A stretch of DNA of 64,000 bases. Source: an uncultured Pelagibacteraceae bacterium. Lineage in GTDB: Bacteria > Pseudomonadota > Alphaproteobacteria > Pelagibacterales > Pelagibacteraceae. Below the pieces are notes generated by a model, which did not search any database, had not been told where the DNA came from, and worked only from the letters and a program-made list of their open reading frames with translations. Below are positions 6,962 to 14,746 of this stretch, piece after piece (the stretch's first letter is position 1; every line of letters starts with the position of its first letter). Position numbers and translations under genes: made by a program. Location of the stretch: contig CACGVC010000001.1 in NCBI GenBank assembly GCA_902576335.1, positions 62,001 through 126,000 of the forward strand, written 5' to 3'.

Positions 6962-7768
6962 GTGATTAAATTAAAATCTTCAGAATATAAAAAATACTCT
7001 AAATTTCTTAACAATTTAGCAAATAAACTTACTAGATTTTATTTCTTAAAATTAAACAAGCCCTTTAAAGTTTCAAATAAGTTAAAGGGCACAGGTTATG
7101 ACCCTGTTACTAACGCAGATATAGCTTTTGAAAAATTTATAAGAAAAGAGATTAGTAATAAATTTCCCACTCATCAAATTATAGGTGAAGAATTTAAAAA
7201 TAAAAAAACTAAAAGTGATTTTTCCTGGGTTATTGACCCAATAGATGGCACACGATCTTTAGTTATAGGTAACCCAACTTGGAGTAACCTCATTTCACTA
7301 AATTTCAAAGGAATACCAATTTTAGGTCTTGCTAATTTTCCAGTTTTAAAAAAATATTATTTTAACGAAACAGACAAATTTGCTTTTGTGTGTGAAAATG
7401 GAAATAAAAAAAGACTAAAAGTGAATAAAAAAGCAACTTTCGCAAATATGAAATTGTCGGCTGCATTTCATGGTAGTTTATCTTTAAACCAACAAAAAAA
7501 AATACCACAAATATTAAAACGAATGCAATTTCCATGTGCTGATGCTCTGAGTTATTCTCATTTTGCTGAAGGAAAAATAGATATTGTAATTCAATGTGGA
7601 AATAAAATTTGGGATATTCATGCTTTAATTCCTATAATTAGAGCGGCCGAAGGAGTAGTTACCACATGGAAAAATGAGGATGCAAAAAAAGCAGGAAATA
7701 TTATTTGTGCGCCGAACAAAAAACTTCATAAAAGAATAGTGAAAATATTAAAACCTGTGGCTAAGTAG
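6962..7768 (+). CDS. Inositol monophosphatase-family phosphatase
   Basis: 268 residues from a GTG start. Metal-binding motifs are present: GEEFK, the diagnostic DPIDGTRSLV and the C-terminal WDIHALIPIIRAAEG. The family dephosphorylates inositol-phosphate, histidinol-phosphate (HisN) or PAP. WDIHALIPI with the A-E-G ending resembles the HisN subgroup, so histidinol-phosphatase is a reasonable guess, though no his genes are nearby. Ends tail-to-tail with the SMR-like gene, overlapping by 8 bases. Confidence 0.75.
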   Translation: MIKLKSSEYKKYSKFLNNLANKLTRFYFLKLNKPFKVSNKLKGTGYDPVTNADIAFEKFIRKEISNKFPTHQIIGEEFKNKKTKSDFSWVIDPIDGTRSLVIGNPTWSNLISLNFKGIPILGLANFPVLKKYYFNETDKFAFVCENGNKKRLKVNKKATFANMKLSAAFHGSLSLNQQKKIPQILKRMQFPCADALSYSHFAEGKIDIVIQCGNKIWDIHALIPIIRAAEGVVTTWKNEDAKKAGNIICAPNKKLHKRIVKILKPVAK

Positions 7769-8096
7769 CCTTGCCAAGTGTATTGAGTAAAATTACACCA
7801 ACAACAATTAATGCTATTCCTATAATTCCATAGAGATTTGGGATTTGATTGTATTTAAATACGCCAAATAAAGTAACTGCAGTAATAGTTAATCCACCAT
7901 ATGTTGCATAAGTGAAACCAATAGGAATGATATTCATTGCTTTAGATAAACAAAAAATACAAGCAATTATTGATATTACACAAAAAATTGTTGGGCCGAT
8001 ATTCGTAAATCCATTAGTTGATTTTAAAAAACCATTCGAAGTTATGCCTAAGATAATTGCCAATAGAAGAAATATATATCCAGATAAATTACTCAT
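7761..8096 (-). CDS. SMR-family-like small membrane protein
   Basis: 111 residues with four predicted membrane helices, matching the small multidrug resistance (EmrE/SugE) length. Helix 2 to 3 carries the family-like IPIGFTYATYGGLTI. The proton/substrate-coupling Glu of helix 1 (Glu14 in EmrE) is not seen; helix 1 is LLLAIILGITSNGFL without an acidic residue. It may have lost antiport or act as a different small permease. Last gene of the minus-strand small-gene run. Confidence 0.65.
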   Translation of the reverse strand: MSNLSGYIFLLLAIILGITSNGFLKSTNGFTNIGPTIFCVISIIACIFCLSKAMNIIPIGFTYATYGGLTITAVTLFGVFKYNQIPNLYGIIGIALIVVGVILLNTLGKAT

Positions 8097-8110
8097 AACT
8101 TAAGTTATGT

Positions 8111-8332
8111 CTATTTAGTTATTTTATCCACAAATTTTTCAACTATAGGAGCTACAATCGTTGTCGCAACTAATGCAACTGGCAAACTTACTGACCAAGC
8201 TTTAAAAAATCTCTTATAATAGAGTTCATCATAACCTGTGTTAATATATGTAATTATAAGTGTCATGATCAAACTCATGCCAAGACCCATAAAAAATATA
8301 AATATTAATTTTGAATATTTTTTTGGAAACAT
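8111..8332 (-). CDS. DUF2798 family small membrane protein
   Basis: A 73-residue protein with two hydrophobic helices, FIFFMGLGMSLIMTLIITYIN and SLPVALVATTIVAPIV, separated by FFKAWSVS, the arrangement I associate with DUF2798. Function unknown. It sits between the SMR-like gene and another small membrane-protein gene, 6 bases downstream of the latter. Confidence 0.6.
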   Translation of the reverse strand: MFPKKYSKLIFIFFMGLGMSLIMTLIITYINTGYDELYYKRFFKAWSVSLPVALVATTIVAPIVEKFVDKITK

Positions 8333-8338
8333 AGAAAA

Positions 8339-8557
8339 TTATAAATCAAAAATTAAAAAATAAAAATAAATTACCCATAAAAAACAAGCTGCCATCGTTA
8401 CAAAAATTATTGTTACTCCAGTAGCTGTCTCATTTTTGTATTTTTTATTTACCTCTTTTCGCCATTTTTTTGGATAAAGTGGGATAGTCAATGCGTAGAT
8501 GATTAAAAAAACATCAAGTGCAGTTATAGCTATACAAATAAAAAGTAATTGACTCAC
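8339..8557 (-). CDS. Hypothetical two-helix membrane protein
   Basis: 72 residues: an N-terminal hydrophobic helix (LLFICIAITALDVFLIIYAL), a basic linker (PKKWRKEVNKKYKNE) and a second helix rich in aromatic residues (CFLWVIYFYFLIF). I recognise no family. It abuts the NTF2-like gene with no gap (8557/8558), so it is cotranslated with the cluster. Confidence 0.6.
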   Translation of the reverse strand: MSQLLFICIAITALDVFLIIYALTIPLYPKKWRKEVNKKYKNETATGVTIIFVTMAACFLWVIYFYFLIFDL

Positions 8558-8878
8558 CTATTTTGGCATTGGAGTGGCGCCAGTCTCTAAACTTATAATT
8601 TTTCCATCTTTGTATTTATAAACTGCCATTACTGCCTCAACATTTCCGTCATTGAATCTAACTATTGAATGGTGAACTCCAATTTCATCATTTTCATAGA
8701 CCACTCTAGCTTTATCTTGGTTTATATCACCGCTCATTGCCCATTTTATAACATCAGCTTTACCTATGGTGCTTCCTGATTTATGCATTGTAAATTTGAA
8801 ATCATCATGCAAAAGTTCATTCATAGTAGTTTCGTCTTTTTTATCTATTGCATCAGTATATTTTTTTAATATCGACAT
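8558..8878 (-). CDS. NTF2/SnoaL-like protein
   Basis: 106 residues with the SnoaL-like pattern: an N-terminal helix pair (YTDAIDKKDETTMNELLHDDFKF) and a strand-rich C-terminus (GVHHSIVRF, VEAVMAVYKYKDGKI). These cone-shaped proteins are isomerases, dehydratases or ligand binders. No catalytic residues can be assigned here. Ribosome binding site aaaggagtataagATG. Cytoplasmic, in the small-protein operon. Confidence 0.65.
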   Translation of the reverse strand: MSILKKYTDAIDKKDETTMNELLHDDFKFTMHKSGSTIGKADVIKWAMSGDINQDKARVVYENDEIGVHHSIVRFNDGNVEAVMAVYKYKDGKIISLETGATPMPK

Positions 8879-8879
8879 C

Positions 8880-9167
8880 TTATACTCCTTTAATAATTAT
8901 TCCGTTGCCTATTGAGTTCTTTAAACGGATTTGTTTTATTGGTTTATATTTCTCAGAGTTATACCATTCTAAAGCTTTTTCGTAACTTGGAAATTTAATA
9001 ACAACTGTTCTAGGATAAGTCCAAGTGCCTTCAATTATCGTAGTTTCACCAGCTTTGACAACATATTCTCCACCATACATCTTAACGATCGGTTTTACTT
9101 TTTCTATGTATTCTTTGTACTGCTCGGGTTTTTTTATTTCTATATTGAATATCGCGAACCCAGACAT
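8880..9167 (-). CDS. DUF1330 domain protein (first copy)
   Basis: 95 residues with the DUF1330 dimeric alpha/beta-barrel pattern: an opening strand (GFAIFNIEIKKPEQYKEY), GGEYVVKAG, VVIKFPSYEKALEWYNSEKY and IKQIRL. The stop-start overlap with the upstream membrane-protein gene is 1 base. A second DUF1330 gene lies at 9936-10223. The ferredoxin-like fold resembles antibiotic monooxygenases and EthD; the activity is unknown. Confidence 0.75.
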   Translation of the reverse strand: MSGFAIFNIEIKKPEQYKEYIEKVKPIVKMYGGEYVVKAGETTIIEGTWTYPRTVVIKFPSYEKALEWYNSEKYKPIKQIRLKNSIGNGIIIKGV

Positions 9168-9583
9168 TAAATATATATCTTATCAGATAAACCGTAAATT
9201 AAAATTGCACTCATCAATGTGAATACAAATGGTGCAATAATACCTTCGTTTGTAGTTTTCTCATTTACTCCAGTTTTATTTATTTTAATCGAATAAAAAT
9301 TACATAAAAAAATACATAAATTATTTATGAAAACTAAATTTAAGAATCCCCATGTATTTTCTAAACCACCAGGTCTTATAAAACCCACATATATAGACAT
9401 CAAAAAGACAGCAAGCATGAATGCACCAGCCATTCTAATCATTATTGCTCCACTGGGATCTATGCCAAATTTTTCCATAAAGTTTTTAGTACCAAAAATG
9501 GTTTGAAAAGCGTAAACACCAACGCCAATAAAATGAACTAAATAAATTATTAAATAAAATATCCCATTAAATTTTTCTATCAT
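9167..9583 (-). CDS. Hypothetical four-helix membrane protein
   Basis: 138 residues with about four membrane spans (FYLIIYLVHFIGVGVYAF; MIRMAGAFMLAVFLMSIYV; LVFINNLCIFLCNFY; IIAPFVFTLMSAILIYGL). Good ribosome binding site aaggagacaaaATG. No family recognised. It is coupled to the downstream DUF1330 gene, so the membrane and barrel proteins may work together. Confidence 0.65.
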   Translation of the reverse strand: MIEKFNGIFYLIIYLVHFIGVGVYAFQTIFGTKNFMEKFGIDPSGAIMIRMAGAFMLAVFLMSIYVGFIRPGGLENTWGFLNLVFINNLCIFLCNFYSIKINKTGVNEKTTNEGIIAPFVFTLMSAILIYGLSDKIYI

Positions 9584-9592
9584 TTTGTCTCC

Positions 9593-9907
9593 TTAATCGT
9601 TGAATACCATTCTCATTTCGTCTTGTATTGTACCTTCTTTAAAAACACCCTTCATTTTTTTTTGAAGTTCAATAAATTTAGGATCAGCAGACATATTCTG
9701 ATCATTTTCAAAAGCTTTGTCTGTAAACTGTTCTCCAACTAAAGTTTCTCTAACTGTTCTAGGATTTCCACCAATTTGAAAAGAAAAATAAACTTCATGA
9801 TCAGGATAATGTTTTTTTCTTACTTCAGCTAAACCTTTAGAAATTTCCATGGCCTCACCAAGTTTATCATCATAAACACCGATAGTTCTTGTGTAGATTG
9901 CTTTCAT
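9593..9907 (-). CDS. Small barrel-fold-like protein, function unknown
   Basis: The ORF track begins at 9949, but aaaaaaggagtaaaaATG places the real start at 9907 (104 residues, MKAIYTRTIGVYDD). The strand-helix pattern with a long helix (LGEAMEISKGLAEVRKKHYP) and then strand VYFSFQIGG suggests a dimeric alpha/beta-barrel domain like the neighbours. No active site recognised. The C-terminal half is rich in charged residues. Confidence 0.65.
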   Translation of the reverse strand: MKAIYTRTIGVYDDKLGEAMEISKGLAEVRKKHYPDHEVYFSFQIGGNPRTVRETLVGEQFTDKAFENDQNMSADPKFIELQKKMKGVFKEGTIQDEMRMVFND

Positions 9908-9935
9908 TTTTACTCCTTTTTTAATTAGCTGAGTT

Positions 9936-10223
9936 TTAATGCCCCTCAACTAAAACTAGATGAGCTTTGGCCGCTAATTCTCTAACCGCTTTAGCAGCTT
10001 GATATTTTTCTGACTCATAGAATTTACGAGCAGCATCAATGCTTTCAAATTCAATTAATACAACAGTACCTAAATTTTCACCTTCTCTTACGTCAGGACT
10101 GGGTTCACGAACAAGAACTTTGCCACCGTGCTCTCCAATAGTTGGTCCGGACATTTGTTTAAACTTTTTCATACCTTCTTTATCGTGTTCTTTAAGATGT
10201 GCTATCAAATATCCTTTGCTCAT
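9936..10223 (-). CDS. DUF1330 domain protein (second copy)
   Basis: 95 residues: opening strand KGYLIAHLKEHDKEGMKKF, GEHGGKVLVREPSPDVREGEN, then VVLIEFESIDAARKFYESEKYQAAKAVR, the classic DUF1330 core. It diverges clearly from the copy at 8880-9167, so this is an old duplication or separate acquisition. Upstream site is the weaker aaagaagaaaattATG. Confidence 0.8.
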   Translation of the reverse strand: MSKGYLIAHLKEHDKEGMKKFKQMSGPTIGEHGGKVLVREPSPDVREGENLGTVVLIEFESIDAARKFYESEKYQAAKAVRELAAKAHLVLVEGH

Positions 10224-10274
10224 AATTTTCTTCTTTATTAAATTAATATAAAGATTGCTTAATAAATCTTCCTC

Positions 10275-10562
10275 TTAAGCGTTATAGTCCATTACTTGGT
10301 CAGTGCACTCAGTAAATTTATGAGGTTCAAAGAAGTCGTTCATTTGACCTAATTGATTATTAATATCTGCCTCACTATTAGCTTTCCACCAGCAAAACAT
10401 TTGCATTGTATCACCAGGTGTATTCCAGGTCATTTGACATGCAGCTTTATCACTGGTCATTGATTTAATAATATCCTCCATTTTCATTGAGGCTACTGTT
10501 TCGCTAAATTTATCTTTCATTTCTTTAGATTTGAAAGTGTGAGTTACCATATAGTTTTTCAT
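10275..10562 (-). CDS. Small soluble protein, barrel-fold-like
   Basis: 95 residues with strands at the N-terminus (NYMVTHTFKSKEM) and centre (MQMFCWWKANS), and a helix ending NDFFEPHKFTECTDQV. It contains three Cys and many Met. No family is recognised; the size and strand/helix order resemble the barrel proteins around it. Ribosome binding site acaaaggagaaaaATG. Confidence 0.6.
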   Translation of the reverse strand: MKNYMVTHTFKSKEMKDKFSETVASMKMEDIIKSMTSDKAACQMTWNTPGDTMQMFCWWKANSEADINNQLGQMNDFFEPHKFTECTDQVMDYNA

Positions 10563-10577
10563 TTTTCTCCTTTGTGT

Positions 10578-10784
10578 TTAGCTTTTAAATAAAGCAAGAG
10601 CTTCATTCAAAAGTTTTTCAGACTTAGCATGATCACCATTATTATGGGCATCCATACCTTGATCTTTAAGTTCTTGAGCTTTTTTAATCTTTTCATCAAT
10701 ATTTTTAGCTAACATCGGACATGAACCTGCATATGCTGAGCTAACAAATAAGACCAAACAAAGCGTTAACATTATTTTTTTCAT
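10578..10784 (-). CDS. Small periplasmic protein
   Basis: 68 residues: a Sec signal peptide (MKKIMLTLCLVLFVSSAYA) followed by a ~49-residue helical mature region starting GSCPMLAKNIDEKIKKA and holding a TPR-like helix pair (AHNNGDHAKSEKLLNEALALF). One Cys near the mature N-terminus; not a clear lipobox. Preceded by ataaggagaaaaaATG. Probably exported and well expressed; function unknown. Confidence 0.7.
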   Translation of the reverse strand: MKKIMLTLCLVLFVSSAYAGSCPMLAKNIDEKIKKAQELKDQGMDAHNNGDHAKSEKLLNEALALFKS

Positions 10785-10793
10785 TTTTTCTCC

Positions 10794-11084
10794 TTATAAA
10801 TTTACTTCAGATAGTTCATATAATTTAGCGCTCTCTACACATTCTGCGTAAATAGCCTTCGCGGTAGGATTATTCCCAGTTACAAATTCTTTCATTCCAG
10901 CTTCATTATGAACATTCACTTTAAATAACATCCCACTTTTATCTGGAATCATGGCTCCAACAGTTTTTTCTGGATAGGCAACACTTTTTCTAACACCCAT
11001 CCCTTCATCTGATTGCATCCATCCCATGAAAGTTTCTAATTTACCCTCTTTAAGTTTAAGGAATACTAACATTTCTTTTTCCAT
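10794..11084 (-). CDS. Small soluble protein, barrel-fold-like
   Basis: 96 residues with strand MLVFLKLKEG, helix KLETFMGWMQSDEG, then GMLFKVNVHNEAGMKEFVTG and a terminal helix TAKAIYAECVESAKLYEL. The strand-helix-strand layout matches a one-domain dimeric barrel. Ribosome binding site aaaaggagaaaaaATG is nearly identical to those of the neighbours. No known function. Confidence 0.6.
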   Translation of the reverse strand: MEKEMLVFLKLKEGKLETFMGWMQSDEGMGVRKSVAYPEKTVGAMIPDKSGMLFKVNVHNEAGMKEFVTGNNPTAKAIYAECVESAKLYELSEVNL

Positions 11085-11100
11085 TTTTTCTCCTTTTAAA

Positions 11101-11472
11101 TTAATACAAAGTCTGAACTACTTTTTTAACTCTTTCAGCTCCATTCGGAACTAAAGCTTCAACAAATGTATGACATTTTTCAGTTTTAGCTTTGTCGTAT
11201 TTTGAACCGTAATGTTTATCTACAGCTTTATTTACTCCTTCATCCCATTCTTTTTCTGGAATACCAATTTCAAGAGCATACATTTTTAAAACTTTTACTG
11301 TTGAAATAGATTTTTCTTTCATGCCATATTCAAATTTTTCACCAGATGGTAAAAAGTAATTTGCCATATAAATTCCAACACAATCCCAAGCTTTAGATTT
11401 ATCTTCATTACTCATATCTGCGTAAGCAGAAGTAAAAGCAAAAAAAGACAAGATTAAAATTATTTTCTTCAT
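11101..11472 (-). CDS. Secreted small protein, first gene of the cluster
   Basis: 123 residues: signal peptide MKKIILILSFFAFTSAYA, then a helical domain with Trp (KAWDCVGIYMANYFLPSG), a KHYGSKYDKAKTEKCHTF segment and a C-terminal helix. Two Cys in the mature chain could form a disulfide in the periplasm. It is the 5'-most gene of the minus-strand small-gene run, 67 bases from cysK. No family recognised. Confidence 0.65.
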   Translation of the reverse strand: MKKIILILSFFAFTSAYADMSNEDKSKAWDCVGIYMANYFLPSGEKFEYGMKEKSISTVKVLKMYALEIGIPEKEWDEGVNKAVDKHYGSKYDKAKTEKCHTFVEALVPNGAERVKKVVQTLY

Positions 11473-11539
11473 AGAACCTCAAAGTTAATTATTTTAACTT
11501 AAAAATGTAACTGTTTTGTTACATGCCTGATATGCGATA

Positions 11540-12541
11540 TTATAACCAGCTAGGTACAGGTAAGTTTTTTTCCTTTAAAAATGATTTATTAAACATCTTA
11601 GAGTTGTATTTATCTGATTTATCACAAAGAATAGTTACGATTGTTTTTCCTGGCCCAAGTTCTTTTCCAAGTCTAATTGCACCAGCGATATTTATTCCAC
11701 AACTTGTTCCTAAACTTAGCCCTTCATTTTGAATTAGGTCATAAAGTATGGGCAATGCTTCGTGATCGTCAATGGAATATGCATCATCAATTTTTGCGTT
11801 CTCAAAATTTTTTGTTATTCTACTTGAGCCAATCCCTTCAGTAATTGATCCACCTTCAGATTTTAATTCACCGTTTTTAATATAATTATAAAGTGCTGAT
11901 CCTTTAGGATCGGAAAGATAAATTTTAACATTTTTATTCTTTTCTTTTAAAGCATTACTTACACCAGAAATTGTACCACCTGTTCCAGATGAACAAACAA
12001 AACCATCAACTTTACCTTCAGTTTGTTCCCAAATTTCCTTTCCTGTTCCTTCATAATGTCCTTTAGCATTAGCAACATTATCGAATTGATTGGCCCAGAC
12101 AACACCATTATTATTAGTTGGTCTTAACTCATCTGCTAGACGTCCAGCAATCTTAACAAAATTATTTTCGTCTTTATATGGCTTTGCAGGGACTAATCTT
12201 AATTCTGCCCCTAGATTTTTTATTGTATCTTTTTTTTCTTGAGTTTGATTATCATTCATTACAATTATTGTTTTATAACCAAGTGAATTCCCTATCAAAC
12301 CTAATCCAATTCCGGTATTACCCGCAGTACCTTCAACAACAATACCACCTTTAGAAATTAATTTTTTTTCTTGTGCGTCTTTAAGTAATGAGAGCGCAGC
12401 TCTATCTTTGACAGACCCGCCAGGATTCATAAATTCTGCTTTACCATAAATGTTACATCCTGTTAATTCAGAGGCAGCTTTAAGTTTGATTAATGGAGTA
12501 TTACCAATTGAATCAATAAATGTATTTCTAATATGAACCAT
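11540..12541 (-). CDS. cysK: Cysteine synthase A
   Basis: 333 residues of the PLP fold-type II family: the PLP lysine in PGGSVKDRAALSLL, the substrate loop EGTAGNTGIGL and the phosphate-binding SSGTGGTISG. Converts O-acetylserine and sulfide to cysteine in the cytoplasm. The start overlaps the stop of cysE by one base (TAATG), so both steps of cysteine synthesis are translationally coupled. Length is slightly above the usual ~310, due to a short C-terminal extension. Confidence 0.9.
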   Translation of the reverse strand: MVHIRNTFIDSIGNTPLIKLKAASELTGCNIYGKAEFMNPGGSVKDRAALSLLKDAQEKKLISKGGIVVEGTAGNTGIGLGLIGNSLGYKTIIVMNDNQTQEKKDTIKNLGAELRLVPAKPYKDENNFVKIAGRLADELRPTNNNGVVWANQFDNVANAKGHYEGTGKEIWEQTEGKVDGFVCSSGTGGTISGVSNALKEKNKNVKIYLSDPKGSALYNYIKNGELKSEGGSITEGIGSSRITKNFENAKIDDAYSIDDHEALPILYDLIQNEGLSLGTSCGINIAGAIRLGKELGPGKTIVTILCDKSDKYNSKMFNKSFLKEKNLPVPSWL

Positions 12542-13110
12542 TAATCTTCTTTATTATCAGTAACAGCGTAAGGCTTAAATCCTCGTGTAGCATCCCCAAT
12601 TTTTTTTGCAGGATTACCAGCCATTATAGATTTTTCTGGAACATCTTTGGTTACAACTGCGTTAGCACCAATCAAAGAATTTTTTCCAATAACAACAGGT
12701 CCTAGGATTTGAGCACCTGAACCTACCACTACATTTTCTTCTAAGGTAGGATGCCTTTTTGAATTCCTTTGTTCATTTGTATTAATGCTTGGAGATGTCC
12801 CTCCAAGAGTAACATTATGATAGATTGTTACGTTATCGCTTATTTCAGATGTTTCGCCAATGACTACACCCATACCATGATCAATAAATAAATTTTTTCC
12901 AATTTTTGCCTTTGGATGAATTTCAATTCCTGTGAAAAATCTTGATAATTGTGAAATAATTCTTGCTACTAAATCAAACTTTGCAATTGCAAAAAAATTT
13001 GCAATTCTGTGAAAAAATATCGCCTTTACTCCTGGATAAGTTAATATTAAACTTAATTTAGATTTTGCCGCAGGGTCACGGTCGATTATAGATTGTAAAA
13101 ATTCATTCAT
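12541..13110 (-). CDS. cysE: Serine O-acetyltransferase
   Basis: 189 residues, a short CysE form. The left-handed beta-helix of hexapeptide repeats begins near [15 protein letters not shown] and carries the active-site pattern [10 protein letters not shown] and YHNVTLGGT; it ends [10 protein letters not shown]. Acetylates serine with acetyl-CoA to give O-acetylserine for the adjacent CysK. The N-terminal helical domain is shorter than in E. coli. First gene of the cysE-cysK pair. Confidence 0.9.
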   Translation of the reverse strand: MNEFLQSIIDRDPAAKSKLSLILTYPGVKAIFFHRIANFFAIAKFDLVARIISQLSRFFTGIEIHPKAKIGKNLFIDHGMGVVIGETSEISDNVTIYHNVTLGGTSPSINTNEQRNSKRHPTLEENVVVGSGAQILGPVVIGKNSLIGANAVVTKDVPEKSIMAGNPAKKIGDATRGFKPYAVTDNKED

Positions 13111-13177
13111 GTTGTATTTATCGTGTCTGTAGATTTAGTTTATATAGTTATTTTAAAAGATATTTAAAGGATTTATT

Positions 13178-13588
13178 ATGTACAAAAATACTAATTGTTT
13201 TCATTTAGCTATACCATGTGGTGATTTAGAAACTGCTAAAAAATTTTATAGTGAAACTCTTGGATGTAGCTTAAGTAATTCTGAAAAAGAATGGGCTGAT
13301 GTAGATTTTTGGGGAAATGAATTAACCCTTCATGCTAGTGATCACAAACTTAGCAATGAAAGACACGATGTTGATATGGGTAATGTCTCAGTTCCTCACT
13401 TCGGTGTTCATTTATCAAGAAAAGATTTTGATGCTTTGAAACAAAGATTAAAAGATAAAGGGGCAAAATACTATGATGAGCCTTATCTTAGATTTAAAGG
13501 CACAAAGTACGAGCAAGAAACATTTTTTGTTAAAGATCCAAACGAAAATATTTTGGAAATAAAAACATTAACAGCAAATCCTGAATAA
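13178..13588 (+). CDS. VOC-family (glyoxalase-like) protein
   Basis: 136 residues with paired beta-alpha-beta-beta-beta modules. The first His ligand is in CFHLAIPCGDLETAKKFYSETLG and further candidate ligands are in VPHFGVHLS and the Glu of NENILEIKT. Metal-dependent glyoxalase/dioxygenase-fold protein; the substrate is unknown. The HHE-type metal set looks intact. Followed 28 bases later by msrB on the same strand. Confidence 0.75.
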   Translation: MYKNTNCFHLAIPCGDLETAKKFYSETLGCSLSNSEKEWADVDFWGNELTLHASDHKLSNERHDVDMGNVSVPHFGVHLSRKDFDALKQRLKDKGAKYYDEPYLRFKGTKYEQETFFVKDPNENILEIKTLTANPE

Positions 13589-13616
13589 TCTTAATCATAT
13601 TACACCAAGGTGTGAA

Positions 13617-14078
13617 ATGACTTACAGAAGAAATTTATTAAAAATTATTGGTTTATCTTTTGTGTCATTGATTCTGTATCCATATAAGTTGGTACTTTCA
13701 GAGACAAAAAAAATAATAAATCAGAACCTTACCAGTAAACAAAAAGAAATTATGTTTAATGAGGGCACTGAAAGACCATTTACCAGCGAACTTCTACAAG
13801 AGAAAAGAAAAGGCTTTTATCATTGTGCGAATTGTGGAAACAAATTATTTTCCTCAGAGGCTAAATTCGATAGCGGCACTGGTTGGCCGTCATTTAGTGA
13901 AGCTTTACCAGGGGCTTTTAAAACAAAAGTGGATTATTCATTTGGTATGAAAAGGATCGAGTATCATTGTGCAAAGTGTGGGGTCCATCATGGACACGTT
14001 TTTGACGATGGCCCAAGCTCAACCGGTAAAAGATTTTGTAATAATGGGTTGTGTTTACTATTTATCCCTGCAACTTGA
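13617..14078 (+). CDS. msrB: Peptide-methionine (R)-S-oxide reductase, exported
   Basis: 153 residues. The N-terminal leader has a twin-arginine-like YRRNLLK before a hydrophobic stretch, suggesting periplasmic export. The MsrB domain shows both zinc CxxC pairs (HCANCGNKLF, HCAKCGVHHGHVF), the GTGWPSF signature and the catalytic Cys in KRFCNNGLCLLF. Repairs R-methionine sulfoxide in proteins. The second Cys three residues on in GLC is unusual for the site and could serve in resolution. Confidence 0.85.
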   Translation: MTYRRNLLKIIGLSFVSLILYPYKLVLSETKKIINQNLTSKQKEIMFNEGTERPFTSELLQEKRKGFYHCANCGNKLFSSEAKFDSGTGWPSFSEALPGAFKTKVDYSFGMKRIEYHCAKCGVHHGHVFDDGPSSTGKRFCNNGLCLLFIPAT

Positions 14079-14137
14079 TAATCATTTTTATTTTCTAAAG
14101 ATTTAAAGTAAGTTCAGAACATTCAAATATCTATATT

Positions 14138-14746
14138 ATGGAATTTGCCTTATTAGGTTTTTTTACAGGGTTAAGTCTTATATTAGCTATTGGTGCTCAA
14201 AATGTTTTTGTCATAGAACAAGGTCTAAAAAAACAACATATCTTTTTAGTTTGTTTTATTTGTTCTATATCTGATTTTATTTTAATATTTTTAGGAATAT
14301 TTCTTTTTCATTATTTTACGCAATATTTTACTGCAACTGTAGAGTTAATCTTTAACATTTTGTTAATTATTTTTTTAATTCATTTTATATATTCAAAACT
14401 AAAATCCTTAAATTCAATAGTAAGTTTTAATGATAGAGTTCCTGAAATCTCAAAATTAAATGTTTTTATAAAAACACTTGGTTTTACTTATTTAAATCCA
14501 CATGTTTACTCTGATACTGTATTTTTTTTAGGAAATTTTTCTAAAAGTTTTATTTTAAAACAAAAAATATTATTCGGAGCTGGAGCTTCAATAGCATCCT
14601 TGCTATTCTTTTTTACTATTGGTTATTTATCTAAATATTTATCTCAATATGCTCAGAGTTTAAAAGTGTGGAAAACAATAAATATTTTTATTATTAGTTT
14701 TATGAGTCTACTTACAATTTTTGTTATAATGGAAACTATTAATTAG
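14138..14746 (+). CDS. LysE/ArgO-family amino acid exporter
   Basis: 202 residues with about six membrane spans. The LysE signature GAQNVFVIEQGL is near the N-terminus, and a central GFTYLNPHVYSDTVFFLG contains the family-typical NPHxYxD. Exports basic amino acids (lysine, arginine) or similar. Ends tail-to-tail with the HpsN-like gene, overlapping by 8 bases. Confidence 0.85.
   Translation: MEFALLGFFTGLSLILAIGAQNVFVIEQGLKKQHIFLVCFICSISDFILIFLGIFLFHYFTQYFTATVELIFNILLIIFLIHFIYSKLKSLNSIVSFNDRVPEISKLNVFIKTLGFTYLNPHVYSDTVFFLGNFSKSFILKQKILFGAGASIASLLFFFTIGYLSKYLSQYAQSLKVWKTINIFIISFMSLLTIFVIMETIN

Noticed and set aside
6962-7768. Inositol catabolism locus
   Set aside because: Only a single inositol monophosphatase-family gene is present with no inositol dehydrogenase or iol genes.
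11523-11732. Plus-strand 69-codon ORF opposite cysK
   Set aside because: Antisense to the conserved cysK 3' end with no ribosome binding site or recognisable domain.
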